DNA of 17,522 nucleotides from an uncultured Pseudomonadota bacterium (GCA_903957805.1 CAJBQQ010000034.1:1-17522); one strand, 5' to 3'; shown: positions 7,110 to 14,826, numbered from the stretch's first letter. A program made the numbers and translations. Notes: a model not told the origin generated them from the sequence alone.

Positions 7110-7696
7110 TACAGAGAACCTTTGGTAGATGGGATTATGCCGGCGGCACGTGGATCTGGTTCTATCGCAACCCTTAGCGCTCGGCCAAATGCCTTGAATA
7201 CAGTTTCCGCCTGATGGTGGGCATTTCCTCCAGACAGGTTGTCAATGTGCAGCGTGACCAAGGCATGGTTAACGAAACCTTGGAAAAACTCATTTGTCAG
7301 ATCTACGTCAAACTCGCCGATGCGGGCACGTACGAAATTGACATTAAACTCCATGCCAGGGCGTCCGGAAAGATCCACCACTACCCGTGACAAGGCCTCG
7401 TCCAAGGGAACATACGCATGACCATAACGGCGCAGACCTTTTTTATCCCCGATAGCTTGTGCGAATGCTTGACCTAAAGTGATGCCTATATCCTCGACCG
7501 TGTGATGGGCATCAATGTGCAAATCCCCTTGAGCGGTAATTTCGAGGTCTATCATGCCGTGGCGGGCCACCTGATCCAGCATATGGTCAAGAAACGGAAT
7601 ACCAGTATTCAGTAATGCTTTGCCGGTTCCATCCAGATTGATGTTGACGCTGATCTGGGTTTCCAAAGTATTTCGGGTGATTTGTATCTGGCGCAT
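7109..7696 (-). CDS. hisB: imidazoleglycerol-phosphate dehydratase (HisB, monofunctional)
   Basis: HisB dehydrates imidazole-glycerol phosphate to imidazole-acetol phosphate. The 195-residue protein is the dehydratase alone; there is no N-terminal HAD phosphatase half as in E. coli HisB. It has the two homologous metal-binding motifs AHHTVEDIG near 63-71 and AHHQAETVFKAFGRAL near 159-174, and the typical IPFLDHMLDQVARHG near 34-48. A separate histidinol-phosphate phosphatase is therefore needed and is not in the window. It is 24 nt after hisC, and its ATG has no Shine-Dalgarno match. Confidence 0.97.
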   Translation of the reverse strand: MRQIQITRNTLETQISVNINLDGTGKALLNTGIPFLDHMLDQVARHGMIDLEITAQGDLHIDAHHTVEDIGITLGQAFAQAIGDKKGLRRYGHAYVPLDEALSRVVVDLSGRPGMEFNVNFVRARIGEFDVDLTNEFFQGFVNHALVTLHIDNLSGGNAHHQAETVFKAFGRALRVAIEPDPRAAGIIPSTKGSL

Positions 7697-7720
7697 GATT
7701 GTTTGGGTTACAGTTTTATT

Positions 7721-8803
7721 TCAGTTAATTGGCTGTTTGATCGAGGCCTGAAGTGCTGCTAGGAATTGCATATTCTCATCGGAGGTCCCAACCGTTACAC
7801 GCAGACAATTCTTCAGTAACGGATGTGAGCCATCGAGATTCTTGATCAGTACGCCACGTTGTTTAAGCCCTTGAAACACTTGGCCAGCATCGGCCGTCCG
7901 TATTAAAATGAAATTTGCATCTGTCGGAAAGACCTCAACTCCAACCATTGCTTGTAAAGCTCGTACTAAAACTGCACGCTCGGCTTTAATGGATGAGGCC
8001 TGTTGCAGCAGGATATCGATATGCTGCAACACTTTTTCTGCTATCAGCTGAGTAGCAACCCCCACATTATACGGTAAACGCAGTTTTTCTAGTTGTGTCA
8101 ACCACTCTGGTCTGCCGATGAGCAGCCCCAGCCTTAAACCAGCTAGGCCTAGTTTGGAGAGTGTGCGCATCAGAAGTAGGTTGGGATATTGTGCAAGTCT
8201 GTCAATCAAGCTCGCATCTGCGAAAGCATGGTAGGCCTCATCTATCACCACCAAGCCAGGAGCAGCATCAAGAATTTGCAAGATAGAGGCGTCGTCAAAA
8301 AGATTGCCCGTGGGATTGTTAGGGTAGGCCAGGAAGATCAGCGCTGGCTGATGTTGGCTGATGGCGTCGAGCATTTCATCCAGATCAAGGGTGAAATCGT
8401 CTTTCAATGGCACCCCTGCATAACTCATACCTGCGAAAGTCGCAATCATGCGGAACATTACAAATGCGGGTTCAACGCTCAGTAATACTGCGCCGGGCTT
8501 GGCTACGGCCAGTGCTATGATCTGGATAATCTCGTCTGATCCGTTCCCTAATAGGATATCCATCCCCGGAGGGATATCCAGCGCCTCTCGCAATCGGTCC
8601 TTAAGGTGTGAGGCACTTGCATCCGGGTAACGGTTGAGAGGTGCCTCTGCAGTCAGTTGCGCAATTTCATTCCGTAATGATTGTGGCAGATTAAAGGGAT
8701 TCTCCATCGCATCCAGTTTTACCATGCGATTAGCTGGCTGCACATGGTAGGCAGAGAGCGAGAGAATTTCTGGGCGAATGATCTGGTCTGGAGTAGCACT
8801 CAT
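7721..8803 (-). CDS. hisC: histidinol-phosphate aminotransferase (HisC)
   Basis: HisC transfers the amino group from glutamate to imidazole-acetol phosphate, giving histidinol phosphate. It is a 360-residue fold-type I PLP enzyme. The PLP lysine is K217 (in RTLSKLGLAGLRLG), with a phosphate-binding arginine at R224. NNPTGN at 162-167 and DEAYHAF at 188-194 (D188 and Y191) contact the cofactor, and GNGSDEII near 86-93 is the cofactor phosphate loop. The start lies only 6 nt past the hisD stop. The gene is full length with no interruption. Confidence 0.96.
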   Translation of the reverse strand: MSATPDQIIRPEILSLSAYHVQPANRMVKLDAMENPFNLPQSLRNEIAQLTAEAPLNRYPDASASHLKDRLREALDIPPGMDILLGNGSDEIIQIIALAVAKPGAVLLSVEPAFVMFRMIATFAGMSYAGVPLKDDFTLDLDEMLDAISQHQPALIFLAYPNNPTGNLFDDASILQILDAAPGLVVIDEAYHAFADASLIDRLAQYPNLLLMRTLSKLGLAGLRLGLLIGRPEWLTQLEKLRLPYNVGVATQLIAEKVLQHIDILLQQASSIKAERAVLVRALQAMVGVEVFPTDANFILIRTADAGQVFQGLKQRGVLIKNLDGSHPLLKNCLRVTVGTSDENMQFLAALQASIKQPIN

Positions 8804-8809
8804 CTTCGA

Positions 8810-10117
8810 TTAATGCTGTTCTTTGAAACGGTACTCAGCCGACATCGCATGTGCCTGCAAACCCTCTCCCCGAGCTAGGGTGGCAGCAATTGAACCAAGC
8901 TCCGCGGCACCTTGTGCCGATACTTGAATGATGCTGCTGCGTTTTTGAAAGTCATATACACCCAGTGGTGATGAGAAGCGGGCGGTACGTGAAGTGGGTA
9001 AAACATGGTTGGGCCCAGCACAATAGTCGCCGAGGGCTTCAGAGGTATAGCGCCCAAGAAAAATCGCACCAGCATGGCGAATTTTTTCTACCCATTTCTC
9101 CGGTTGTTCAACCGATAATTCTAGATGCTCGGGCCCGATCCGATTAGCGATGGCGCAGGCTTCATCCAAGTCGCGAACTTGAATCAGTGCTCCACGGTCT
9201 TGGAGAGAGGCTCGTATCACTGCCTGACGGGGCATTGTAGGCAGTTGACGGACTAGACTTGCCGCAACGGCTTCGATGAAGTCCGCATCGGGAGAGAGTA
9301 GGATAGCCTGAGCCATCTCATCGTGTTCCGCTTGCGAAAACAGGTCCATCGCAATCCAGTCTGGATCTGTTTTGCCGTCACAAATCACCAGGATTTCAGA
9401 CGGCCCCGCTATCATATCAATACCAACTACGCCGAACACGCGGCGCTTGGCTGCTGCCACATAAGCATTCCCGGGGCCTACGATCTTGTCCACCTGCGGA
9501 ACGGTCGCGGTACCATAAGCTAGCGCTGCAACAGCTTGAGCGCCACCGAGAGTGAATACTCGGTCAATCTCACAAATCGCCGCTGCTGCCAACACCAGTT
9601 CGTTCTTTTCGCCGCCAGGAGTCGGCACAACCATAATAAGTTCACCTACTCCAGCTACCTTGGCAGGGATTGCATTCATTAGTACTGACGAAGGATAAGA
9701 TGCCTTGCCGCCTGGGACGTATAGGCCAACCCGATCAAGTGGGGTTATCTTCTGACCAAGTGTTGTGCCATTGGGCTCTGTATAGCTCCAGGATTGTGAT
9801 AACTGCTTCTCATGGTAGCGACGTACCCGTTCAGCAGCCTGCTCAAGAGGTTTTCGTTGAGCCACTGGCAATTCCAGCAGGGCTTTCTGTAAGCGTTCTT
9901 TAGGTAATTCAAGCTGAGCGACCGAGGTTGCATCCAGGTGATCGAAGCGGCGAGTGTATTCGAGCAGCGCTTCATCTCCACGTTCTTTAATGTCTGCAAT
10001 AATTGTGTTGACGGTTGTATCTACCGCCGCATCCTGTGAATCTTCAAAAGCAAGCAGCTTTTTCAGTGCCGCATCGAAATCGACATCGGTCGAAGAGAGT
10101 TGTCTTATCTGTAGCAT
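8810..10117 (-). CDS. hisD: histidinol dehydrogenase (HisD)
   Basis: HisD oxidises L-histidinol to L-histidine in two NAD-dependent steps. The protein is 435 residues, the usual length. The zinc ligands are Q262 and H265 (in FSQAEHDEMAQ), D364 (in ALGDYCAGPNHVLPT) and H423 (in LQAHAMSAEYR). The catalytic pair E330 and H331 lies in GPEHLEL. KIVGPGNAYVAAAKR near 211-225 and DMIAGPSEILVI near 234-245 are also typical. It is 57 nt after hisG. Its ATG is preceded directly by CCTCCTT on the sense strand, the opposite of a Shine-Dalgarno sequence, yet the protein N-terminus (MLQIRQLSS) is the expected one, so the start looks right. Confidence 0.97.
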   Translation of the reverse strand: MLQIRQLSSTDVDFDAALKKLLAFEDSQDAAVDTTVNTIIADIKERGDEALLEYTRRFDHLDATSVAQLELPKERLQKALLELPVAQRKPLEQAAERVRRYHEKQLSQSWSYTEPNGTTLGQKITPLDRVGLYVPGGKASYPSSVLMNAIPAKVAGVGELIMVVPTPGGEKNELVLAAAAICEIDRVFTLGGAQAVAALAYGTATVPQVDKIVGPGNAYVAAAKRRVFGVVGIDMIAGPSEILVICDGKTDPDWIAMDLFSQAEHDEMAQAILLSPDADFIEAVAASLVRQLPTMPRQAVIRASLQDRGALIQVRDLDEACAIANRIGPEHLELSVEQPEKWVEKIRHAGAIFLGRYTSEALGDYCAGPNHVLPTSRTARFSSPLGVYDFQKRSSIIQVSAQGAAELGSIAATLARGEGLQAHAMSAEYRFKEQH

Positions 10118-10123
10118 AAGGAG
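10116..10123 (-). other. anti-Shine-Dalgarno-like sequence overlapping the hisD start
   Basis: On the sense (minus) strand the hisD leader reads CCCCTCCTTATG, so CCTCCTTA, identical to eight bases of the 16S rRNA 3' end, runs into the start codon. A C-rich, Shine-Dalgarno-free leader at a normal start is odd. I found this 8-mer on this strand only here and before hisH, scanning by eye. Confidence 0.45.
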
Positions 10124-10174
10124 GGGCGGTTCAGCGTTATTAAGTGGCTAGAGTGAACGTATTCCGGCTATTCA

Positions 10175-10819
10175 TTATCTCTTTACTGCAGCTGAGAATG
10201 CTTCTAGCATTGGCTTGATCGTATCGTATTTGAGTTTCAATGCGGCCTGATTGATCACCAGTCGCGCAGAGATTGGCATGATCTCTTCCACCGCTTTAAG
10301 TTGATTGGCCTTTAGAGTGTTTCCACTGGAAACCAGATCTACGATTGCATCTGCTAGTCCTACCAGAGGTGCAAGCTCCATTGATCCGTAGAGTTTGATC
10401 AAGTCAACATGCATCCCCTTTTCGGCGAAGTGTTCCCGTGCCGTTTGTAGATACTTGGTCGCTACCCGTAGACGGGCGCCTTGACGTACTGCGGATTCAT
10501 AATCAAAATCATCGGGTACTGCCACCATCATACGGCAGCAGGCTATATTCAAATCGAGGGGTTGATAGAGTCCTGCGCCCCCGTGTTCAAGCAGCACATC
10601 CTTGCCGGCAATACCCATGTCTGCTGCACCATATTGCACATAGGTCGGCACATCAGAAGCGCGCACAATAATCAATCGCACATCTTCACGGGTGGTGGCG
10701 AGTATCAACTTGCGCGAGGTTTCAGGGTCGTCGAGCGCAATCACGCCGGCTGCTTTAAGCAGGGGTGCTGTATCGTCAAAAATTCGGCCCTTAGAAAGGG
10801 CAATGGTGATGCCGGTCAT
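10175..10819 (-). CDS. hisG: ATP phosphoribosyltransferase, short form (HisG)
   Basis: HisG condenses PRPP and ATP to phosphoribosyl-ATP, the first and committed step of histidine synthesis. At 214 residues it is the short form. It has the two catalytic lobes, with ALSKGRIFDD near 7-16, AADMGIAGKDVLLEHG in the first third and the PRPP-loop region DLVSSGNTLKAN in the last third. It lacks the C-terminal ACT-like histidine-sensing domain of the long form. Short HisG proteins are known to work as a hetero-octamer with HisZ, which is not in this window. The gene follows murA after 59 nt. No clear Shine-Dalgarno sequence precedes the ATG, and the spacer holds no run of His codons that would mark an attenuator. 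Confidence 0.97.
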   Translation of the reverse strand: MTGITIALSKGRIFDDTAPLLKAAGVIALDDPETSRKLILATTREDVRLIIVRASDVPTYVQYGAADMGIAGKDVLLEHGGAGLYQPLDLNIACCRMMVAVPDDFDYESAVRQGARLRVATKYLQTAREHFAEKGMHVDLIKLYGSMELAPLVGLADAIVDLVSSGNTLKANQLKAVEEIMPISARLVINQAALKLKYDTIKPMLEAFSAAVKR

Positions 10820-10878
10820 GATGAGAGTCTATGAAAAATCACATTTTACCGCAGAGAGTTGCCAGGATATACGTTTCA

Positions 10879-12132
10879 TTAATTCTGACGTTGGACCTTT
10901 GCCCCTAATCGGGTTAGCTTTTCATCTATATGTTCATAGCCACGGTCAAGGTGGTATATACGTTCAATGGTGGTTTCTCCCCGGGCGATTAATCCGGCCA
11001 GCACAAGGCTAGCAGAGGCACGTAGGTCAGTGGCCATGACATTGGTACCATCGAGGTGGGCTACGCCATGAACTATGGAGACACTCCCTTCCACCTCGAT
11101 GTTGGCGCCCATACGTTTTAACTCCTGAGCATGCATGAAACGATTTTCAAATATCGTTTCGGTGATGATGGCAGTCCCCTCAGCGACACTGTTGAGAGCC
11201 ATAAATTGAGCTTGCATATCAGTTGGGAAAGCCGGGTAAGGTGCCGTCCGAAGGTTTACAGATTTCAGTACCCCCTTCATTTTTAGACTAATCCAGTCTT
11301 GTTCAGACTCGATCGTTGCCCCGGCCTCTCTCAGCTTTTCTAGAACAGCTGTTAGTATGTCGGCACGGGTATCTCTCAGGTAAATCTCGCCACCGCTAGC
11401 AGCAGCAGCTACGAGAAAGGTTCCGGTTTCAATACGGTCAGGCATGACCCGATGGGTTGCGCCATGCAGGGTTCGGACTCCTTCGATGGTGATAGTGTCG
11501 CTACCTGCACCGTAAATTTTTGCACCCATTGCGATCAGACAGTCAGCTAGGTTGGTAACTTCCGGTTCGCGTGCGGCATTCTCTAGAACTGTTATTCCAT
11601 TAGCTAGGGTTGCTGCCATCATCAGATTCTCGGTGCCGGTGACGGTTACCAGATCCATCACGATGCGTGCACCATTGAGGCGTTTTACATGCGCATGAAT
11701 ATAGCCGTGATCGATTTTAATTTCAGCACCCATCGCCTGTAGGCCTTTGATATGCTGATCCACCGGGCGCAATCCGATGGCGCAACCGCCGGGCAGAGAT
11801 ACCATGGCCTTGCCTGCCCGTGCGAGCATTGGTCCCAGAACCAAGATAGCCGCACGCATAGTCTTTACCATCTCATAAGGTGCGACCAAATTGGAGAGAC
11901 TTGCGGCGGTCAGCTCAACACCCTGTTTGCCGTCTTGCGTGATATCTATGCCCATCTGTCTCAGAAGGGCAAGCATGGTCGTGACGTCGTTGAGCTGAGG
12001 AACATTCTCGATCTTAAGTGTCTCCGCAGTTAGCAGAGAAGCGCATAGGATCGGCAGCGCGGCATTTTTTGCTCCGGAAATAGAGACCTCTCCGTTCAGC
12101 GTTGTTCCACCTTGAATGACTAGTTTTTGCAT
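10879..12132 (-). CDS. murA: UDP-N-acetylglucosamine 1-carboxyvinyltransferase (MurA)
   Basis: MurA transfers enolpyruvate from PEP to UDP-GlcNAc, the first committed step of peptidoglycan synthesis in the cytoplasm, and is the fosfomycin target. The protein is 417 residues. Key residues fall in the E. coli register or close to it: K22 and N23 (in GAKNAALPIL), R93, the active-site C117 in GGCAIGLRP (equivalent to E. coli C115), D305 in FPTDMQ and R397 in DRGYEH. A cysteine rather than aspartate in the loop predicts fosfomycin sensitivity of the enzyme. It is the promoter-proximal gene of the minus-strand cluster, 59 nt ahead of hisG. The ATG is preceded by an AT-rich leader with no Shine-Dalgarno sequence. 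Confidence 0.97.
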   Translation of the reverse strand: MQKLVIQGGTTLNGEVSISGAKNAALPILCASLLTAETLKIENVPQLNDVTTMLALLRQMGIDITQDGKQGVELTAASLSNLVAPYEMVKTMRAAILVLGPMLARAGKAMVSLPGGCAIGLRPVDQHIKGLQAMGAEIKIDHGYIHAHVKRLNGARIVMDLVTVTGTENLMMAATLANGITVLENAAREPEVTNLADCLIAMGAKIYGAGSDTITIEGVRTLHGATHRVMPDRIETGTFLVAAAASGGEIYLRDTRADILTAVLEKLREAGATIESEQDWISLKMKGVLKSVNLRTAPYPAFPTDMQAQFMALNSVAEGTAIITETIFENRFMHAQELKRMGANIEVEGSVSIVHGVAHLDGTNVMATDLRASASLVLAGLIARGETTIERIYHLDRGYEHIDEKLTRLGAKVQRQN

Positions 12133-12165
12133 AATTTAAAACTTTGACTACAAATTTCCATCAAA

Positions 12166-12240
12166 TTATTTTCGCAGAGAGGTAATAAGTGGGCTTGTAA
12201 CAGATTTATGGTTGAAATGTACCGAAGTTCCCTTCATCAT
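12166..12240 (-). CDS. possible 24-codon leader ORF upstream of murA
   Basis: An open frame starts at ATGATGAAG (12240) and ends at TAA (12168-12166), 33 nt before the murA ATG. The predicted peptide begins MMKGTSVHFNHKSV. It has two histidines close together but no true His run. There is no Shine-Dalgarno sequence, and the best promoter match overlaps its start, so it may never be translated. I list it only because it sits in the leader of a cluster that includes all the his genes. Confidence 0.15.
   Translation of the reverse strand: MMKGTSVHFNHKSVTSPLITSLRK
12212..12240 (+). promoter_or_regulatory. candidate sigma70-like promoter for ridA
   Basis: Plus strand: TTGAAA (12212-12217, five of six) and CATCAT (12235-12240, four of six) with exactly 17 nt between them. 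It would transcribe ridA with a leader of about 90 nt. It overlaps the candidate murA -10 on the other strand, so the two could compete. Confidence 0.3.
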
Positions 12241-12267
12241 ATCGTAAAGGTCGCTTCTGCAAGTCAA
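12236..12267 (-). promoter_or_regulatory. candidate sigma70-like promoter for murA
   Basis: Minus strand: TTGACT (12267-12262, five of six to the -35 consensus). It is followed either by TACGAT (12246-12241, spacing 15) or by TATGAT (12241-12236, five of six, spacing 20). Neither spacing is the optimal 17, so the site is plausible but not strong. It would give a leader of roughly 100 nt before murA. Confidence 0.3.
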
Positions 12268-12290
12268 ATTTTGCGCTAAATTAATTTGTC
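12263..12290. repeat. imperfect inverted repeat in the murA / ridA region
   Basis: GTCAAATT (12263-12270) and AATTTGTC (12283-12290) are inverted copies with one mismatch, separated by 12 bp. The left arm overlaps the candidate murA -35. It could be an operator half-site pair or simply AT-rich coincidence. Confidence 0.25.
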
Positions 12291-12328
12291 TTTTTAGACC
12301 AATAGTGTGCTGCCGACTCACCTACTTT

Positions 12329-12341
12329 AGGAGTTCAAGTG
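12329..12341 (+). promoter_or_regulatory. ridA Shine-Dalgarno sequence and GTG start
   Basis: AGGAG at 12329-12333 with a 5-nt spacer fixes the GTG at 12339 as the ridA start. It is one of the few strong ribosome binding sites in the window. Confidence 0.7.
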
Positions 12342-12722
12342 AAAAAACAAACGATACAGACGCCCGATGCGCCGCAGGCAATTGGCACTTATTCCCAAGC
12401 GATACGAGTAGCTGAGGGTGAAACAGTTTATCTCTCTGGGCAGATCGGTTTGGATCCTTTTACCATGCAAATGGTGGATGGGATTGAGGCGCAAATCCAG
12501 CAAGTATTTCTGAATCTGAAGGCCGTAGCAGTGGCGAGTGGAGGAGATCTGGCTGATATCGTCAAACTGAATATCTATCTGACAGATTTAGTCCATTTTG
12601 CAAGGCTCAACGAAATCATGGCGAGCTACTTTAGCCAGCCTTATCCTGCGCGAGCAGCGGTCGGTGTGGCAGCGTTACCGAGAGGGGCATTGGTGGAAAT
12701 GGATGCGGTGATGACGCTGTAA
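12339..12722 (+). CDS. ridA: reactive intermediate/imine deaminase RidA
   Basis: RidA (YjgF/YER057c/UK114 family) is a cytoplasmic trimer that hydrolyses reactive 2-aminoacrylate and related enamines or imines released by PLP enzymes, protecting other PLP enzymes. The 127-residue protein has SGQIGLDP near 33-40, R105 (in YPARAAVG), which binds the substrate carboxylate, and E120 (in GALVEMDAV), the water-positioning residue. The start is GTG at 12339: AGGAG lies 5 nt upstream and the N-terminus KKQTIQTPDAPQAIGTYSQA is the family's. It is 9 nt ahead of recG. The order ridA-recG is common in betaproteobacteria, often with spoT just upstream; spoT is not seen here. Confidence 0.95.
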   Translation: MKKQTIQTPDAPQAIGTYSQAIRVAEGETVYLSGQIGLDPFTMQMVDGIEAQIQQVFLNLKAVAVASGGDLADIVKLNIYLTDLVHFARLNEIMASYFSQPYPARAAVGVAALPRGALVEMDAVMTL

Positions 12723-12731
12723 GGATAAGGA

Positions 12732-14816
12732 TTGAAGGGTAAGAGACTAGGAAGCGTCGGATCGTCGGTTACCCCTGGTGACCCTGGTGAGGGCATGCAA
12801 GGTAAGTTCGCCGCACTTGGTATTGCTAACGAGCTTGATCTGGTGCTGCACTTGCCGCTGCGTTATGAGGATGAGACTCATCTTTATCCCATCGCCGCTA
12901 CCCCCCTAGATAAAGTGGTTCAGGTTGAAGGAACCATCATTCAGAGTGAGGTCATGTACCGACCACGGCGGCAATTAGTGTGTCAGGTGGAGGACGGCAC
13001 TGGTGTCCTCTTCATCCGATTTCTCAATTTCTATGGCAGCCAGGTAAAGGCATACTCTGTTGGGAAGCGCGTACGGTTGCTTGGAGAGGTGCGGCAAGGT
13101 TTTTTTGGCGCCGAGATGGTTCACCCAAAGTGTCACATGGTGGGTGCGGACACGCCGTTACCCGATGCGCTGACGCCGATTTATCCTACTACCGCAGGAC
13201 TCTCTCAAGAAACGATCCGCAAACGAATTAGGCAGGCGCTGGCTCATAGCGATCAAACTGGTAGCCTCAATGAGGTCCTGCCTGCGGAAGTTTTAAAGCG
13301 ATACCGGTTACAGGACTTCCGTGAAAGTGTGATATTTCTTCATCAGCCGACAGCGGATGCATCGGTCGCCCTTCTGCAGGAAGGTACTCATCCGGCCTGG
13401 AGTCGGATCAAGTTTGATGAATTGCTGGCACAGCAATTGTCCCTGAGATTGCATTATCAGAAGCGTCGTTCACGCTGCGCACCTGCACTGCCAGAGAAAA
13501 ACCTCTTAACAAGCACATTACTTCAACTACTTTCCTTCGATCTGACCGGATCACAAAAAAAAGTATTGGCTGAGATTAGTAGTGACCTTGCCAAGCCTCA
13601 CCCGATGCAACGCCTGTTACAGGGAGATGTGGGCAGTGGTAAGACGGTAGTGGCTGCACTGGCAGCTTTTCAGGCGATTAAGAATGACTATCAGGTGGCC
13701 ATCATGGCCCCGACAGAAATTCTTGCCGAGCAGCATTATCAGAAACTCTCCAGTTGGTTCATGCCGCTGGGAATTACGATTGCATGGTTGTCTGGTAGTC
13801 AGAAGAAGAAGCAACGCCAAGATGCACTCGCCGATATCAGTGAAGGAAGGGCCATGCTTGTCATCGGAACCCATGCCTTGTTTCAGGAGCAGGTGGAGTT
13901 CAACAGGCTTGGACTTGCCATCATCGATGAGCAGCATCGGTTTGGCGTCGAACAACGACTCGCACTGCACATTAAAGCTATAAAAACTGGGTTTGTTCCA
14001 CATCAGTTGATGATGAGCGCTACACCGATCCCGCGCACATTGGCAATGAGCTATTATGCCGATCTGGATGTGTCCGTGATCGACGAATTGCCACCGGGCA
14101 GAACTCAGGTAGTTACTAAATTGTTTGAAGAGATTCGTCGCGATGAAGTGATCACGCGCGTGCGTGAATCATGTCATGCGGGCAAACAGGCGTACTGGGT
14201 ATGTCCACTGATTGAAGAGTCTGATACCTTGCAGCTTAAGACCGCTCTGGAAACATATGAATCGCTGACGCGTACTTTTCCGGATTTAAAAATTGGTTTG
14301 GTGCATGGTAGGCTCCCGCCGCTGGAGAAGTCAGCGGTCATGGAAAGGTTCAAGCAAGGCTCAATTCAGCTACTGGTGGCAACCACAGTAATCGAGGTGG
14401 GTGTAGATGTTCCCAATGCTTGTTTGATGGTGATTGAGCACGCCGAGCGCATGGGGCTGTCACAGTTACACCAGTTGAGGGGTCGAGTTGGGCGAGGTTC
14501 AGAGGCTAGTGTGTGTATCCTCTTGTACCAAAATCCATTGTCAGAGAATGCGCGCAAACGACTCAGAATTATCTTTGAAAGTACCGATGGTTTTGAGATT
14601 GCGCGCCAGGACTTATCTCTGCGCGGACCGGGTCAATTTCTTAGTGCGCGCCAGAGTGGAGTACCCATGTTACGTTTTGCCGACCCGGAGAAGGATGCAG
14701 ACTTGCTCGCTGCAGCCCGTATCGCTGCCGAGGAGATTCTGCGTGATGATTCGGCATCAGCTCAGAGACATTTACTGCGTTGGCTGGGTAATAAGAGCCA
14801 ATATCTGCAGGCATAG
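12732..14816 (+). CDS. recG: ATP-dependent DNA helicase RecG
   Basis: RecG is a superfamily 2 translocase that binds three- and four-way DNA junctions and regresses stalled forks. The 694-residue protein has an N-terminal wedge/OB domain (about 60-150), Walker A GDVGSGKT at 298-305, DEQH at 399-402, MSATPIPRT further on, and the C-terminal helicase lobe with VGVDVPNA, QLRGRVGRG and the RecG-specific GPGQFLSARQSG. The start I give is TTG at 12732, with AAGGA 6 nt upstream. An in-frame ATG at 12795 (residue 22) would leave only four residues before the conserved FAALGI, shorter than usual. A perfect 9-bp tandem repeat lies between the two candidate starts. Confidence 0.96.
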   Translation: MKGKRLGSVGSSVTPGDPGEGMQGKFAALGIANELDLVLHLPLRYEDETHLYPIAATPLDKVVQVEGTIIQSEVMYRPRRQLVCQVEDGTGVLFIRFLNFYGSQVKAYSVGKRVRLLGEVRQGFFGAEMVHPKCHMVGADTPLPDALTPIYPTTAGLSQETIRKRIRQALAHSDQTGSLNEVLPAEVLKRYRLQDFRESVIFLHQPTADASVALLQEGTHPAWSRIKFDELLAQQLSLRLHYQKRRSRCAPALPEKNLLTSTLLQLLSFDLTGSQKKVLAEISSDLAKPHPMQRLLQGDVGSGKTVVAALAAFQAIKNDYQVAIMAPTEILAEQHYQKLSSWFMPLGITIAWLSGSQKKKQRQDALADISEGRAMLVIGTHALFQEQVEFNRLGLAIIDEQHRFGVEQRLALHIKAIKTGFVPHQLMMSATPIPRTLAMSYYADLDVSVIDELPPGRTQVVTKLFEEIRRDEVITRVRESCHAGKQAYWVCPLIEESDTLQLKTALETYESLTRTFPDLKIGLVHGRLPPLEKSAVMERFKQGSIQLLVATTVIEVGVDVPNACLMVIEHAERMGLSQLHQLRGRVGRGSEASVCILLYQNPLSENARKRLRIIFESTDGFEIARQDLSLRGPGQFLSARQSGVPMLRFADPEKDADLLAAARIAAEEILRDDSASAQRHLLRWLGNKSQYLQA
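12773..12790 (+). repeat. 9-bp perfect tandem duplication in the recG N-terminus
   Basis: CCCTGGTGA occurs twice head to tail (12773-12781 and 12782-12790). It is in frame and encodes the PGDPGE part of the poorly conserved N-terminal extension. A slipped-strand duplication there would be tolerated. Confidence 0.8.
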
Positions 14817-14826
14817 CCCCATTTAA

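Larger units (their letters stand above)
12133..12338. promoter_or_regulatory. divergent murA / ridA regulatory region
   Basis: This 206-bp AT-rich spacer separates the minus-strand murA-his-tat cluster from the plus-strand ridA-recG cluster, so promoters for both must lie here or inside neighbouring genes. It contains overlapping promoter-like motifs on both strands, an imperfect inverted repeat and a short possible leader ORF, each listed separately. No recognisable terminator or RNA gene was seen. Confidence 0.6.

Noticed and set aside
10820..10878. Possible his attenuator between murA and hisG
   Set aside because: The 59-nt spacer has no ORF with consecutive His codons (its only ATG is followed at once by TGA) and no terminator-like hairpin with a T-tract.
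13617..14003. 128-codon open frame antisense to recG
   Set aside because: It is opposite the RecG helicase motifs and its composition mirrors them; no recognisable domain.
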